NCBI GenBank assembly: GCA_006937955.1
Contig: SSNP01000092.1
Location: forward strand, 1,779,376-1,843,375
Length of the DNA: 64,000 bases
Source: Pachypanchax playfairii
Lineage: Eukaryota > Chordata > Actinopteri > Cyprinodontiformes > Aplocheilidae
Direction of reading: 5' to 3'
Each line of letters starts with the position of its first letter. Positions within the stretch are counted from its first letter, which is position 1. The position numbers and the translations under genes are program-made. A model generated the notes under the pieces. The model saw only the letters and a program-made list of their open reading frames with translations, did not search any database and was not told the DNA's origin. Below are positions 50,201 through 57,800 of this stretch, one piece after another.

Positions 50201-50629
50201 ACTCTTCAGACCACGAACAAACGTTTATCAGGCAAGGCAGCATTTTATTAAATAAATAAACTTACAGGTATTGACGATGTGGTCGCCTCCTTCAGGGTTG
50301 GTAAAGAATTTTTAATTAAAATCAGTTTTTTTGACAATCCCAACTTGAATTTACCCAAGTTATGGAAGCAGTCCTCCGTGAAGTGAGCTGAACATATTCT
50401 CTAATTGAGGTTATAACTGCGTGGCACTTCTCCATAAATGAACTTCAGCCACTCTTCTCTTGTTTTTTCATCCTTCGGGAGTGAGTGGAAACTTCCAGCA
50501 TGGGTTGAGCATCCTTGGACACAACAGGTCCCCGTTTGCGTAGCCGTCTCTTCTCAAGAACAGCAGCACAAGCTAGCGCAACGCAGCTACCGGTGTATGG
50601 GCTGGGGGGGGGGGGGGGGNNNNNNNNNN

Positions 50630-50661
<32 letters not shown>

Positions 50662-53567
50662 GTTTACTTCACTGTGTACTGTTATTGGACGCTATGAAAT
50701 ACGTAGGATGAAATGCCACGTAGGAAAAAATGGTGCTTTCTGATACAACCGTTTTTTAAATATGAAACAAAGCGGACCGCCCACAAACGGGAACTTTGAT
50801 ACTCGCTTTGGACGTTCACACGGCCTCATCAGTGCACAACACATCATGATATACCCCAAAAACCTCAAAAAAGTGCATTTTGATGTCATAACCCCTTTAA
50901 CAGTGTAACTTTAAATGTACAAGTTTTTATGTGGCGTGTTTCCCTTCAGTCTCTCCCCCTTAGTGTTTAGAGTCAGAGTTCCTCTTTACTTCCTTTAGAG
51001 GAACTGATGAAATATTCTGCAGGGTGTTTCCAGTTTTCTGTTCATTCGGTGGCTCAGTGTCTGAAGTTCTCTGTGAGATGCAAGAAAGAAGAAAAATAAA
51101 CTCAAAACCTTCAACATTCAGTGAAAGATGTTGTCAGAAATGTGTAAATCACATTGTAAAGTCATCAGCCTCTTCAAGTCAGTAACATTAAGTTTGTACA
51201 GCAGAAGTTTTTTGTTGTAAAAACAGTGTTCAGGATCTCTGTTCTTCACTTTGATATTTTACGAGTGACTCTCGCCACTCGTTGTAATAAAATAAGTTGT
51301 TTTTCTCTTTAGTTTTATTGCACAGAAGCTTGTAGTACCACCTTCCCGGGATGGATCAGATTAACTGCCATCCAAATTAGATCTGACTGAATCTCTTCAC
51401 TGTCAGATAGTTTCATCTCTTAGTGCACGTGTAGTTAAGTTATCATCTTTTTCATCTGGGTAAAAAGATCAGCGATGAAAGGTGACAAAAATATTTGCTT
51501 GGTCCCTTAACCAGGATGACTAAACTGTTCCTTCAGATGTTCAGATCTGTGGTCAGTCTATTCAATGAAAGGGAGTTTCATTTAAAATATTGTACTAGCA
51601 GTATTACAGCATTACTATAAGTGTACATGGAGCAGAGATGAAGGCAGTCGTAATGGAATCTACATGCTGGGATATTGTACAAGACAAATTATAGACACGG
51701 CAGATCTAAAAATATTCAAGAGGACAGGAATTATATCAATTATCTAATCCTGGAAGTATGACTGTATGTGAATGTCTTGTTAAACACGGTAGGTATTTGT
51801 GCTGTGGCTAAACATCCTCCTTTCTCACTGTGATTACAGAGGTGCTACAAGCTCAGCACTGCCCACTTAACCAGGAGAATGTGCTTGTTTGAAAGCAGCA
51901 TTCCTGCATGAGTACTTTTATGGGAGAGTTCCTACATACATGCATACCATTCTGAAAGACTATGTCTGTTTTTAGCTGTTCACTTTTTCTTCACAACACA
52001 CAACAGGTTTTTCTCTCCCGTATCCCGTCACCAGTATTTGGAAGAGTTGATTGGAGCATTCTGTATCTGTAATTGGATAAACAGAAAAAGGTGTTCTCTC
52101 TTTAAGACCACCTGCTGGTTTTTTGTGGTATTTTGAAGCTGTGGGGTCTACTTGACCCCCACAAAGAGGAAATAATCTTTCATTATCCAAATTTGTTGTG
52201 TGAAATCATTTCAGCTGTGACGTTAGGGAACGATGGTAACAGAAAAAAAGAAACGAATGACCTGCAGGTTTTCTCATATATTCTGATGAATTTACCATTA
52301 GATATATTTTATCTCAAACTGAATGAAAGTTACTCAGATATTTGTAACTAATGAGCTTCTTTTTGTCTCTTACAGAAAGAATAATTGACAAAATTTTATA
52401 TGCCACACAATATTATGGACTTGGAAAAGAGTTAGACAGGTACCCACAGTCACTCACATCTAATTTAATGTTGTTTTATTCTAGTATTACTAACATTTGG
52501 TTTTCCTTCCTGCTAGACTCTCCTGTAAAAGATGCATTATCGTGGGCAACGGTGGAATCTTGTATAATAAGTCTCTGGGCAAACGCATAGATAGCTACGA
52601 TGTTGTAGTCAGGTAAGATTTAATCCTGTTCAGAATGTTACACATTACATCAAAATGTTTTAGCAAATTTCAACCAAGTTCCAGAAACAGTGTATAAAAA
52701 TGTGGCAGCAGGTGACGCTGTTCGCACGCCATCGTGTTCAGGTTAGTGCACGAGAATTTTGGCTACTTGTCTTACACTTTATGAACTTCCTGTTTGATGG
52801 TAGGGGAATGGGCAGGATGACATTTATTTGTGTGTGAGAGAAGACACCAAGTGATCATGTGAAACTGGTTTTATATCATACATTACATCATATTCAGTGT
52901 ACTTCCTGTATGATGGTGAAGAACCAGTGTGGACAGTTAACTTTATTTTCATGTTACGCAGTTAAATAAGTGTAAAACTCAGTCTTGTGAAGTGTTTGGA
53001 TATATATATTATATACACACACACACACAAATATATATATATGTGTACATGTTTATTAGAGACTCTAGAAATAAAAAAGCTTGCACCTACTTTTTATTAT
53101 ATATGTTCACAATAGGAATCTGATGGTTAAAACTTGTTTTTTATAACAGCAGTATTGTGTCTTAAGATTGACACATGGCTTTGAAACAGCAACAGGGTAT
53201 AACTAATGCAAATTTGTGTATTTTGTCTTTGCTATTTATAGAAAAAACAAACATGTAGGCAGTTCTATGAAAAAATCTAACTGACCACATATACTGTATA
53301 TATTTAACCTTATTTACAATTTTGCTGAATTTTGAATTCTTTAATCTCAGCAGATTCAGTTGTTTGTTTTTTTTTGACAGGTTGAATGAAGCGCCGATAC
53401 GTGGTTTCATCAAAGATGTAGGGAACAAAACCACCATGAGGATTACCTACCCAGAGGGAGCCATCCAGAAACTAGAAAACTATGAAAAAGACTCACTTTT
53501 TGTCTTGTCTGGTTTCAAACCGCTTGATTTCAAGTGGTTCCAACAGATAGTCTTCAAGGACAAAGTG
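23187..53567 (+). CDS. st3gal3: ST3GAL3-like beta-galactoside alpha-2,3-sialyltransferase, nine exons, 3'-incomplete
   Basis: A type II Golgi membrane enzyme expected to move sialic acid from CMP-Neu5Ac to the 3-position of terminal galactose on glycoproteins and glycolipids. Nine coding exons (23,187-23,295; 31,402-31,464; 31,881-31,922; 32,882-32,924; 36,196-36,288; 44,101-44,195; 52,376-52,439; 52,517-52,612; 53,381-53,567) have GT-AG borders and compatible phases. They give 264 codons without a stop. Residues about 7-24 form the signal anchor and about 25-85 the variable stem. ECKPGYAAAKMTAIYP and PMFLD...PPFGIK match the ST3GAL3 catalytic entry. Sialylmotif L runs from C173 to about G228. 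Sequons lie at N96, N187 and N217. Sialylmotifs S, III and VS were not found before the terminal gap. Fish have more than one ST3GAL3-type paralogue, so the exact orthologue is open. Confidence 0.9.
23296..24080. other. intron 1, left part: no exon seen
   Basis: AT-rich intronic sequence with no further coding segment or recognisable repeat. Confidence 0.5.
24081..27010. mobile_element. probable DNA element split by the L2 LINE
   Basis: Left part: GACCTTTCGCCAGCCCCTCC near 24,163 and AACGGCTATTGTCCAATCAC. Right part: GGGCAGGGCTCGGTGAAAGG near 26,962, the inverse of the left block. The same block appears inverted at 34,440-34,520 (GTGATTGGACAATAGCCGTT, GGGCGGGGCCAGTGAAAGG). The L2 LINE at 24.8-26.6 kb lies between the two halves, suggesting it inserted into this older element. 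Outer ends are uncertain. Confidence 0.4.
24790..26578 (+). mobile_element. L2-type LINE, 5'-truncated, open reverse transcriptase frame
   Basis: The open frame 24,834-26,396 (520 codons) is a CR1/L2-clade reverse transcriptase lacking the N-terminal endonuclease. Motifs in order: NYRPISNLPFLSKIIEK (about residue 83), DLSAAFDTVDH (155), GVPQGSILGPLLF (212), the YADD catalytic box (245), WMCLNFLQLNKNKTEV, LGVVMDSDLNF, HAFIFSRLDYCNSI, and LHWLPVRQRIDFKVL near the end. The first ATG is probably not a true start; the frame is open a little upstream and enters from a truncated 5' end. The 3' end has GCTATACAAATAAA and a CCTTG pentamer tail (26,556-26,578). It lies in intron 1 on the gene's strand. 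The absence of stops suggests a fairly recent insertion. Confidence 0.93.
27073..27648 (+). mobile_element. non-autonomous hAT-like element with BED-finger remnant
   Basis: Starts TAGGGGTGCAACGATTC and ends ATCTGTTGTACCTCTG, inverted-repeat ends typical of a fish hAT family. The ORF at 27,143-27,442 carries FKSHIWEHFGFPVKYSDDGR followed by VDKTMIHLKQHHPSM. This fits a BED zinc finger in which the segment with the paired cysteines is deleted (expected cysteines, then TxxMxxHLxxHHP). The transposase core is missing. Confidence 0.7.
27649..30534. other. intron 1, middle: no exon or element recognised
   Basis: Only short ORFs of no recognisable content (up to 79 codons), plus a G-run near 28,530. 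Other repeats may be present that I cannot name. Confidence 0.5.
30535..31143. mobile_element. MITE with GGGCGGTAT-type ends (copy A)
   Basis: Left end ACTGGGCAGTATAT, right end GGTATACCGCCCAGCGC. The interior aligns along its length with 45,767-46,361 in the same orientation: ATTATCTTCTAATAAGTAAA, GCTGTTACAGCCGCCGCTAG, AATTCATATCATAACCAAAA. The ends resemble hAT-type MITEs of fish. There is no transposase. It lies in intron 1, about 260 bases before exon 2. Confidence 0.8.
31402..31464 (+). CDS. st3gal3: sialyltransferase stem exon, 63 nt, symmetric
   Basis: Acceptor TTGTGTTTACAG, donor GTAGAG. Joined to the first exon it reads RNAGEAAVVVAKGAAVKKIP. This falls in the poorly conserved stem of the enzyme, so homology does not prove it. 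Support comes from a clean acceptor, an open frame and matching phase (1 in, 1 out). It may be a cassette exon. Confidence 0.65.
31881..31922 (+). CDS. st3gal3: sialyltransferase stem exon, 42 nt, symmetric
   Basis: Acceptor CTTTTGTGTTTCAG, donor GTACAT. It reads EMENDVIVGRLVSS in the frame set by its neighbours, again phase 1 in and 1 out. Acidic and hydrophilic stem sequence. It is predicted from splice signals and phase, not from homology. Confidence 0.6.
31923..32881. other. intron 3: no further exon recognised
   Basis: T-rich intronic sequence ending in a strong polypyrimidine acceptor (TTTCTTTATTTTGCAG). The 92-codon ORF starting at 32,197 has no domain and crosses no plausible splice pair. 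Confidence 0.55.
32882..32924 (+). CDS. st3gal3: sialyltransferase exon, stem to catalytic domain
   Basis: A 43-nt exon with acceptor TTTATTTTGCAG and donor GTGAGT. It reads VYDKQGFLLHLETKL, which matches the YDRLGFLLNLDSKL segment of mammalian ST3GAL3. This short match is what separates the gene from ST3GAL4, ST3GAL5 and ST3GAL6. Phase 1 in, 2 out. Confidence 0.88.
32925..33684. other. intron 4, left part: nothing recognised
   Basis: AT-rich intronic sequence without ORFs or repeats I can identify. Confidence 0.5.
33685..34625. mobile_element. Tc1/mariner-like non-autonomous element with nested repeat
   Basis: The left end CAGTCGTGGCTAAAAGTTTG and right end AAAACTTTTCACCATGACTG (then TA) form the inverted repeat of a widespread fish Tc1/mariner element, with ACACAAATG matching GTTTGTGCC further in. 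No transposase remains. The segment at about 34,380-34,520 is an inverted copy of part of the repeat at 24,163-24,280, so another element has inserted into this one. Confidence 0.7.
34626..36195. other. intron 4, right part: no exon recognised
   Basis: AT-rich intronic sequence. The overlapping small ORFs at 35,675-35,909 have no known domain. Ends in the acceptor GTTGATTTGCAG. Confidence 0.5.
36196..36288 (+). CDS. st3gal3: sialyltransferase exon, catalytic domain entry
   Basis: A 93-nt exon with acceptor GTTGATTTGCAG and donor GTGAGG. It encodes PLELAYKYGNYSKGECKPGY and then AAAKMTAIYP, closely parallel to mammalian ST3GAL3 (AELATKYANFSEGACKPGYA, then MTAIFPRF). It carries sequon N96-Y-S and the conserved C102. 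Phase 2 in, 2 out. Confidence 0.95.
   Translation, partial: ASRVGIQVWQLQQRGVQTWICCSQDDCYLS
36289..37070. other. intron 5, left part: no exon recognised
   Basis: Intronic sequence with no clear ORF. It ends at the TA that is the target site of the first Tc1-like transposon. Confidence 0.5.
37071..38672 (-). mobile_element. complete Tc1-like transposon, copy 1 (1,602 bp)
   Basis: Flanked by TA on both sides. It starts CAGTGGGGCAAAAAAGTATT and ends with its complement. The inverted repeats are 200 bp each (37,071-37,270 and 38,473-38,672) and look almost identical. Each has an outer and an inner related motif (GCAAAAAAGTATTTAGTCA and GGAAAATAAGTATTTGGTCA), the IR/DR layout known from Sleeping Beauty-type elements. 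The transposase is on the minus strand. The element sits in intron 5, antisense to the host gene. Confidence 0.97.
37287..38309 (-). CDS. Tc1-like transposase, intact, 340 aa (copy 1)
   Basis: A DDE transposase that cuts and reinserts its own element at TA sites. Residues 1-110 hold two helix-turn-helix units that bind the inverted repeats (LHQAGKTESAIGKQLGVKKS, then a basic PRSGAPRKISPRG linker, then TKATISNTLRRQGL). The catalytic triad is D153 (IIWSDE), D244 (FQHDNDPKH) and E279 (DLNPIENLW), a DD34E arrangement at the usual Tc1 positions. The 340-residue length is normal, and no stop or frameshift is present. Against the neighbouring copy it has A175, Q179, Y218 and R259. Whether it is active cannot be told from sequence alone. 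Confidence 0.97.
   Translation of the reverse strand: MAKTKELSKDTRNKIVDLHQAGKTESAIGKQLGVKKSTVGAIIRKWKTYKTTDNLPRSGAPRKISPRGVKMITRTVSKNPRTTRRDLVNDLQRAGTKVTKATISNTLRRQGLKSCSARRVPLLKPGHVQARLRFAREHLDDPEEDWENIIWSDETKIELFGRNSTCRVWRGKNAALDPQNTIPTVKHGGGNIMLWGCFSARGPGRLIRVKERMNGAMYRKILSENLLPSARALKMRRGWVFQHDNDPKHTARATKEWLRKKHFKVLEWPSQSPDLNPIENLWRELKVRVAQRQPQNITALEEICMEEWAKIPATVCENLVKTYRKRLTSVIANKGYITKY
38673..39250. other. intron 5 sequence between the two transposons
   Basis: About 580 bases of AT-rich intronic sequence with no exon or repeat recognised. It ends at the TA preceding an older Tc1-like end. Confidence 0.55.
39355..40956 (-). mobile_element. complete Tc1-like transposon, copy 2 (1,602 bp)
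   Basis: Exactly the same length, ends and orientation as the copy at 37,071-38,672, with TA on both sides. I noticed about seven substitutions between the two by eye, so they are well over 99 percent identical. It is inserted inside an older Tc1-like relic. Confidence 0.97.
39571..40593 (-). CDS. Tc1-like transposase, intact, 340 aa (copy 2)
   Basis: Same domains as copy 1 and the same D153, D244, E279 triad, with no stop or frameshift. It differs at four residues: A175E, Q179K, Y218N and R259C. R259C and Y218N are non-conservative changes in the catalytic domain, so this copy may be less fit. Which state is ancestral is unknown without more copies. Confidence 0.97.
   Translation of the reverse strand: MAKTKELSKDTRNKIVDLHQAGKTESAIGKQLGVKKSTVGAIIRKWKTYKTTDNLPRSGAPRKISPRGVKMITRTVSKNPRTTRRDLVNDLQRAGTKVTKATISNTLRRQGLKSCSARRVPLLKPGHVQARLRFAREHLDDPEEDWENIIWSDETKIELFGRNSTCRVWRGKNAELDPKNTIPTVKHGGGNIMLWGCFSARGPGRLIRVKERMNGAMNRKILSENLLPSARALKMRRGWVFQHDNDPKHTARATKEWLCKKHFKVLEWPSQSPDLNPIENLWRELKVRVAQRQPQNITALEEICMEEWAKIPATVCENLVKTYRKRLTSVIANKGYITKY
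41227..41679. other. intron 5: nothing recognised
   Basis: AT-rich intronic sequence. The 60-codon ORF starting at 41,219 is not supported as a gene. Confidence 0.5.
41680..41826. mobile_element. short dispersed fish repeat (SINE-like)
   Basis: GGGTTCGGTATTTTGCCCAA, GGACACTCCAACACGT, GGATTGAACCCCAGTC and GTTACAGCCGCCCCCAT follow the order of a common short fish repeat that looks tRNA-related (GGATTGAACC). Boundaries are approximate and the assignment is from memory. Confidence 0.55.
41827..44100. other. intron 5, right part: unique sequence
   Basis: No exon recognised. The stretch 42,540-43,060 is balanced in composition, non-repetitive by eye and free of ORFs, which would suit a conserved intronic regulatory element. 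Nothing in the sequence proves this. Ends in the acceptor TTTTCTCTTGCAG. Confidence 0.4.
44101..44195 (+). CDS. st3gal3: sialyltransferase exon, catalytic domain
   Basis: A 95-nt exon with acceptor TTTTCTCTTGCAG and donor GTAAAG. It encodes FVKKVPMFLDRNFKRLSI then IHKYSPPFGIKTQ, parallel to mammalian ST3GAL3 (FSKPAPMFLDDSFRKWARI, then VPPFGIKGQ). Phase 2 in, 1 out. Confidence 0.95.
44196..45766. other. intron 6, left part: no exon recognised
   Basis: AT-rich intronic sequence. The overlapping 98- and 109-codon ORFs at 45,047-45,386 have no recognisable domain. Confidence 0.5.
45767..46361. mobile_element. MITE with GGGCGGTAT-type ends (copy B)
   Basis: Left end GGGTTGGGCGGTATGG, right end CTGGTATACCTCCCAGCCC. 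It aligns throughout with 30,535-31,143 in the same orientation. It has an additional ~30-base segment near 46,236 (CTCCCTGCCAACCATCCAGA) that copy A lacks. Confidence 0.82.
46362..47019. other. intron 6: nothing recognised
   Basis: AT-rich intronic sequence without identifiable content. Confidence 0.5.
47020..47700 (-). mobile_element. dispersed retroposon-like repeat (copy 2 of 3)
   Basis: The + strand begins at a TTTCAATTGAGTTTTATTTG end, the inverse of a short-repeat 3' tail, and then matches the complement of 10,086-10,300. The stretch GGACAGCAGAGTGAAGACAT then GTGGACAGTATGTCCTCCA recurs in the same orientation at 54,650-54,690. The minus-strand ORF at 47,234-47,467 shares NPSVFVSFLS and QTPVG with the ORF at 10,105, which marks them as one family rather than genes. 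Confidence 0.7.
47701..49724. other. intron 6: no exon recognised
   Basis: AT-rich intronic sequence with G and C homopolymer runs near 48,580 and 48,777. The 90-codon ORF at 49,076 has no recognisable domain. Confidence 0.5.
49726..50900. mobile_element. TTAA-flanked element with ATGACATCA ends (piggyBac-type MITE candidate)
   Basis: TTAA at 49,726-49,729 is followed by AGGTGTGATGACATCA. The right side has TGATGTCATAACCCCT followed by TTAA at 50,897-50,900. The two 16-bp ends are inverted repeats with a few mismatches, and the TTAA on each side is what piggyBac-type insertion leaves. The interior has CpG-rich stretches unlike the flanks. No transposase is recognised. Confidence 0.6.
50604..50658. 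repeat. poly-G tract with a 10-N gap
   Basis: A G homopolymer broken by N at 50,620-50,629. Real length is unknown, and such tracts are prone to sequencing failure. The glycine-rich ORFs here are artefacts. Confidence 0.95.
50901..52375. other. intron 6, right end: no exon recognised
   Basis: Intronic sequence ending in the acceptor TTTTTGTCTCTTACAG. The ORFs at 51,972-52,351 on both strands have no recognisable domain. Confidence 0.5.
52376..52439 (+). CDS. st3gal3: sialyltransferase exon before sialylmotif L
   Basis: A 64-nt exon with donor GTACCC. It encodes RIIDKILYATQYYGLGKELD, aligned to mammalian NLIKAILSVTKEYRLTPALD. Phase 1 in, 2 out. The next intron is only 77 bases. Confidence 0.92.
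52517..52612 (+). CDS. st3gal3: sialyltransferase exon, sialylmotif L first half
   Basis: Acceptor TTCCTTCCTGCTAG, donor GTAAGA. It encodes LSCKRCIIVGNGGILYNKSL then GKRIDSYDVVVR. CIIVGNGGxLxNKSLG is the core of sialylmotif L, which binds CMP-sialic acid. C173 is expected to pair with a cysteine in the missing motif S. Sequon N187-K-S. Phase 2 in, 2 out. Confidence 0.97.
52613..53380. other. intron 8 with AT/AC microsatellite
   Basis: Intronic sequence containing a TA/CA microsatellite at about 53,000-53,043. No additional exon. Ends in the acceptor GTTTTTTTTTGACAG. Confidence 0.6.
53381..53567 (+). CDS. st3gal3: sialyltransferase exon, sialylmotif L second half (last exon seen)
   Basis: A 187-nt exon, donor GTAAGC, ending in phase 0. 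It encodes LNEAPIRGFIKDVGNKTTMR, ITYPEGAIQKLENYEKDSLF and GFKPLDFKWFQQIVFKDKV. LNxAPxxGFxxDVGxKTTxR and ITYPEGA complete motif L and match ST3GAL3 closely. The next mammalian exon (starting near GFWKSV) was looked for downstream and not found. Confidence 0.97.
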
Positions 53568-54419
53568 GTAAGCAAAATATACTTATTCTGTAATATTAAG
53601 TGCTGACTGATATGCAGGTGAACCTACATGAAAACAGTGATACAGTTCTGTTAGAAATGTTCATTCGGGTCAATGTTTGCTTCATTTTTAGTGTCAGAGT
53701 TTGAAAAGCATCCAAAACTTTTTTTTTCTTTTCTAAAGAAACTTAGCTGTCACATTCTGCACAGTCCTTTTAAAGTATTTAGAAAAACATCATAAATCCC
53801 TGTCGTATAGATCGAGAGCGTTTAAACGGTTTATATACATTATGCAGAGTTGGTAGATAAAATCAGTAGCATGCAAGTTGTTTATTTTTCCTACCTTGCT
53901 GCATAAGTAGACCCTCTTTGTTCCTTCTCAAGCATTATAATCCCCTCCCCCCGTTAAATGGCAGCGGATCTTTAATCATAGGAGTTACAACAAACTGCTT
54001 TAATTGTCTGTATCTTAACACTTTAAAGTAATACAGCTGTTCATAAGAGCTTCTGGGGTTCAGTGACTGAGGTTATTTTGAGTCGTCTCTAAAGTAGTTT
54101 TTATGTGTAGTCAGACAGGTAGTATGAAAAGCTTTATAATGTACTGCACTATTTATATAATCTCAACACATATTTGAATTAACAAATTTATTTCTTATGT
54201 CGTGATAAGATCTCTCAGTCTGAACTTGATCCAAATTCATATTAAAACACAAGACAAAAGGAAAACGGCTCCAGATTAACAGTCTCTGGTTAATTCTCTT
54301 AACTATGATCAGATTTAAAAAAAATGGAAACAGGAAAAAGTTGCCTTTTAAAAGAAAACAGCAGTTTTAATCAAATGTTGTCTTCGATGGAGTCCTCCGT
54401 CCTGAACAAGCACTAGATG
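53568..54419. other. intron 9, left part: nothing recognised
   Basis: AT-rich sequence after the last exon's donor. No exon continuing the sialyltransferase frame is visible. Confidence 0.5.
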
Positions 54420-54890
54420 ATTGGTTACAGAGGACAGGACCAACTCCCCTTTAACATAAATAATCCTACAACCTCACTGGGTTCAGAATTAAAAGCATTC
54501 TGCTTCATTCAACTGGAATCTGAGAGGACATTAGAGAAGCATGTCCAACACAGAAGGGTTGGACCAGTTGTCTCTTCTACAGCAATAAAATAGACAAAAC
54601 ACAGTTAATGACAGCATTAATAGTAAATACAAACATGAAGAGTAAAGAGACAGCAGAGTGAAGACATGTGGACAGTATGTCCTCCAGCAGTCTGAGCCTA
54701 TAGCAGCATAACTAAAGGGATGTATCACAGGGTGTCTAACCTAATGAAGGTGGAAGCTGGTTCCAGGAGAGGAACCTGATAACTAAATGCTCCGCCTCCC
54801 ATTCTATAGAAAGTTCTGGGTCCATCAGTATGTCCCAGTCCCACCAGAACCACCAATTCACCCTGATTCAAAGTAGAATGTCTGTGTTTT
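54420..54890 (-). mobile_element. dispersed retroposon-like repeat (copy 3 of 3)
   Basis: Shares GACAGCAGAGTGAAGACATG, GGACAGTATGTCCTCCA and CCAGGAGAGGA-CCTGATAACT with 47,400-47,650 in the same orientation. It lacks the short-repeat tail. No gene. Confidence 0.65.
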
Positions 54891-57800
54891 TCTTTGCTCA
54901 TCTGAAGGTCATTAGAATGCTGATATTGTATTTAAAAAGGATTAATTACAATTAAAGGATTATTTCTATTCTATTAAATTATGTAGATCAGAAAATATTA
55001 ATTGTAGTAAAACTGTAATCTGATTTAGTTAATCTGAAGATAATTCTGTGTCATTTAAGAGCTGTAAATGAGCCTAATTGATCATGAAAATATAAAAAAT
55101 GTTTTCATATATAAATGTTATTCAGTAAACTGTGAAGAATAATCTAAACAACCTTTAAAATCACACTCTGCTGTTGTTGGAGAGTTAAACTCACTTGAAA
55201 TGATTAGATTGACAGAAATACAAGAACTTATTTTTCCACACAGCTACAGTATGTGGTTTTTAAAGAGCAGCGGTCATCTGGAACTGTGACAAGGTGACTT
55301 TGTCAAAACGGTTATGAGATAGAACGTGGGGATTAAAACAGTAAGTAGAAAGGACAATACAGTTATTATAGAGGATGAATAGAAACCCAAAGCCAAGCGG
55401 GAACTCTGTGATGGTGTGAATTTGGATTAAACGACACAAGAAAAGGGATAAAGAGAAATGGGGTGGGGGGGATAATAGGTGGGGAAAATGAGTGGAAGGT
55501 AAGTCAAATGGAGGGAAATAGCTTGGTTGGTTAATAGTTCCTTTCAGTTTTTGATCGGGCCCAGATTGCCTGGCGTGTCAGAAGGAGCGGACAGTGGAAA
55601 TGGCTGCTTGGGGTAATTGATCTGGCCTCTGGCGTCAGTCTTGTCCCCCTTTGAACTGCTGAGGAAGGAAGAATGTTTCTCATGGGTTAATAATCAGGGG
55701 CAGTTGGCAGAAAACACCATAAGCTAACATTTTTCTTAAAGTCAAAGTCCAGTAAAGTCTCTAGTACTAAACCCCCTCAGTCATTTCTCTAAAGTCCTCC
55801 CTTTAGGGTTTTCTCCCTGCTGTGGTATTTTAATAAAATCTGTTGCACAAAACACTTTGTAACCAAATGAAAGGAATAAAAAAACATCCCGAGAATGTTG
55901 CATTAGATAAACTTTCTAAGTACCACCTGATCATTTGACTGACCTGATCGCAGCTTTACAGTTTTATGTTGCAGCATTTTGCTAATTTGCTTTTATGACA
56001 TGCTTGATGACTGCTGCTACACCTTCATGAGAAGAATTTGTTAGAATTTATTAGGTTGAATTAAACGAGTTTCAGATCTGGTTGAAATTAAATCATAATA
56101 ATAGAGAAAATGTTAAAGAGCTTCCAGTAACAGATAAACTGGTACTTGTGTTCTAGGTTTACTGTGTCTGGATCAGTCAGCTGTGGCACCTTGAGGACAC
56201 ATGAGAAAGATTTATTGTATGTTCTTATTAAGTCCTGGTCCACAGTCTTAAGGACCAGTCAAAGGGATAATGTCCCTCTTTGTCCTCAGCGTAGTTCTCA
56301 AGTCAGGGATCTACTTTCCTATTTATGTTTCCCATCTCCTCTGTTTTTATGTGGAAACTGTTAAAATTTAAAAAACAAATACATATGACTCAAAACAAAG
56401 ATCACTAGATTACATAACTCTAGTAATGGGACAGCACGCTTGTATCAGTAAAGACACAGTTAATGGACAAATGATGTATTTTAGGGCAATAGTGTCCATT
56501 TACTGATGGATTTTCTGTTGTGGTACAAACATAAAGAGCTGTGGTATAAAGACTGATCCTGTTGTTGTGTATAACTAAGACTCATCAAAGAAAAGTGCAG
56601 TAGAGATATAAAGAGATAGTTATCTAAATGTCCCTCCTGGGAGGTTTTTCTAAAAATAGTGAATGAAGAACTGAATGTCTTCAGTCTGTAAATATGAAAC
56701 AGAAGACATCTGAATCGCTGGAAGGGAGCAGGCTCTGACATTTAACACACAGGGTGGGGGTCTAACATTTAGGTAGCTGCAGGTTTTCCTCCTTTTTTTC
56801 TTTGTGGTTCTAGAATCCAACACAACATCTGTTGGTCTAGCAGATGTTTTCTTTCAGATTCCTGCAGATACAAGGGGTTTGTGGAAGTGTTTGTCTTACT
56901 ATGTTCCATTTCTATAAGTTTTAAGTTTCATAAAGTTGTACAAGTGATTCATTTTGCCAGTAGTGGTGGACTGCTGTGTGTTGTTGTAGTTTTTGAACAG
57001 AAATGAATTTAAAGAGATCATTTCTCAGTCTGCCATTTCGTCTTCACTTGCTAACACTCACATCAACAGACTCGGTTTGAAACGTCGTTTGCAGTTTTCT
57101 GTCCAGGTATCTTGTAACTACGTACACAAACAGAATGCTGCTGCATCAGAAGACTTCCAGCATCCTCAATCCCTCTCTGCTATGTGTGATTACTTTAACT
57201 CTGTCACTCAGCTTGAAGGTCTAACTCTATAAATGCAGCAGTCTGCTTGATTGCTGCATTAGATTCTGTTTATATCTGCTTAAACATGATTTCCACACTT
57301 GTTGATATCATTTTTTTCCTCCTCGTATCTTAATTTCAATTTTTTTGTTGAGTTTGCGGAGCATGCTCACAGCTAATGCACATGTGGCCACAGTTGTTTG
57401 TATATGTGGGGTTATTTTTAAACAGGACCAGCGGAGGATATACAGCTTGTGGTAAACACAGGCTGAAGGTGGAGTGTCCATGTTCCATCTCTCCTGTTTG
57501 TTTACAGGAGCTTTCTTCTCACTGCAGGGCGGAAAGATAAATGATGGATGCAGACAATTTGAGGAAGAGAGTCCTTCTCCTTTAATAGAAATCCAGCCAG
57601 AGGTTCGGACTCTGAGGCATCAAAATATTATATTGAAGCCAGGAGTTTAAAAACACGACACATATTTCTCTGAGTTCCAGACGTCGAGTTTCCAGAGATT
57701 TGCTGAAAATAGCTGGTAGTTTCACCTCAGACTCATTTCCAGATGAACTTTCTCCTTATACTTTATCACAAGCATTAACTCTGCTGTACACTACCCAGAC

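Noticed and set aside
50438..50743. Glycine-rich ORF across the poly-G tract
   Set aside because: Translation of a homopolymer and N gap inside a mobile element.
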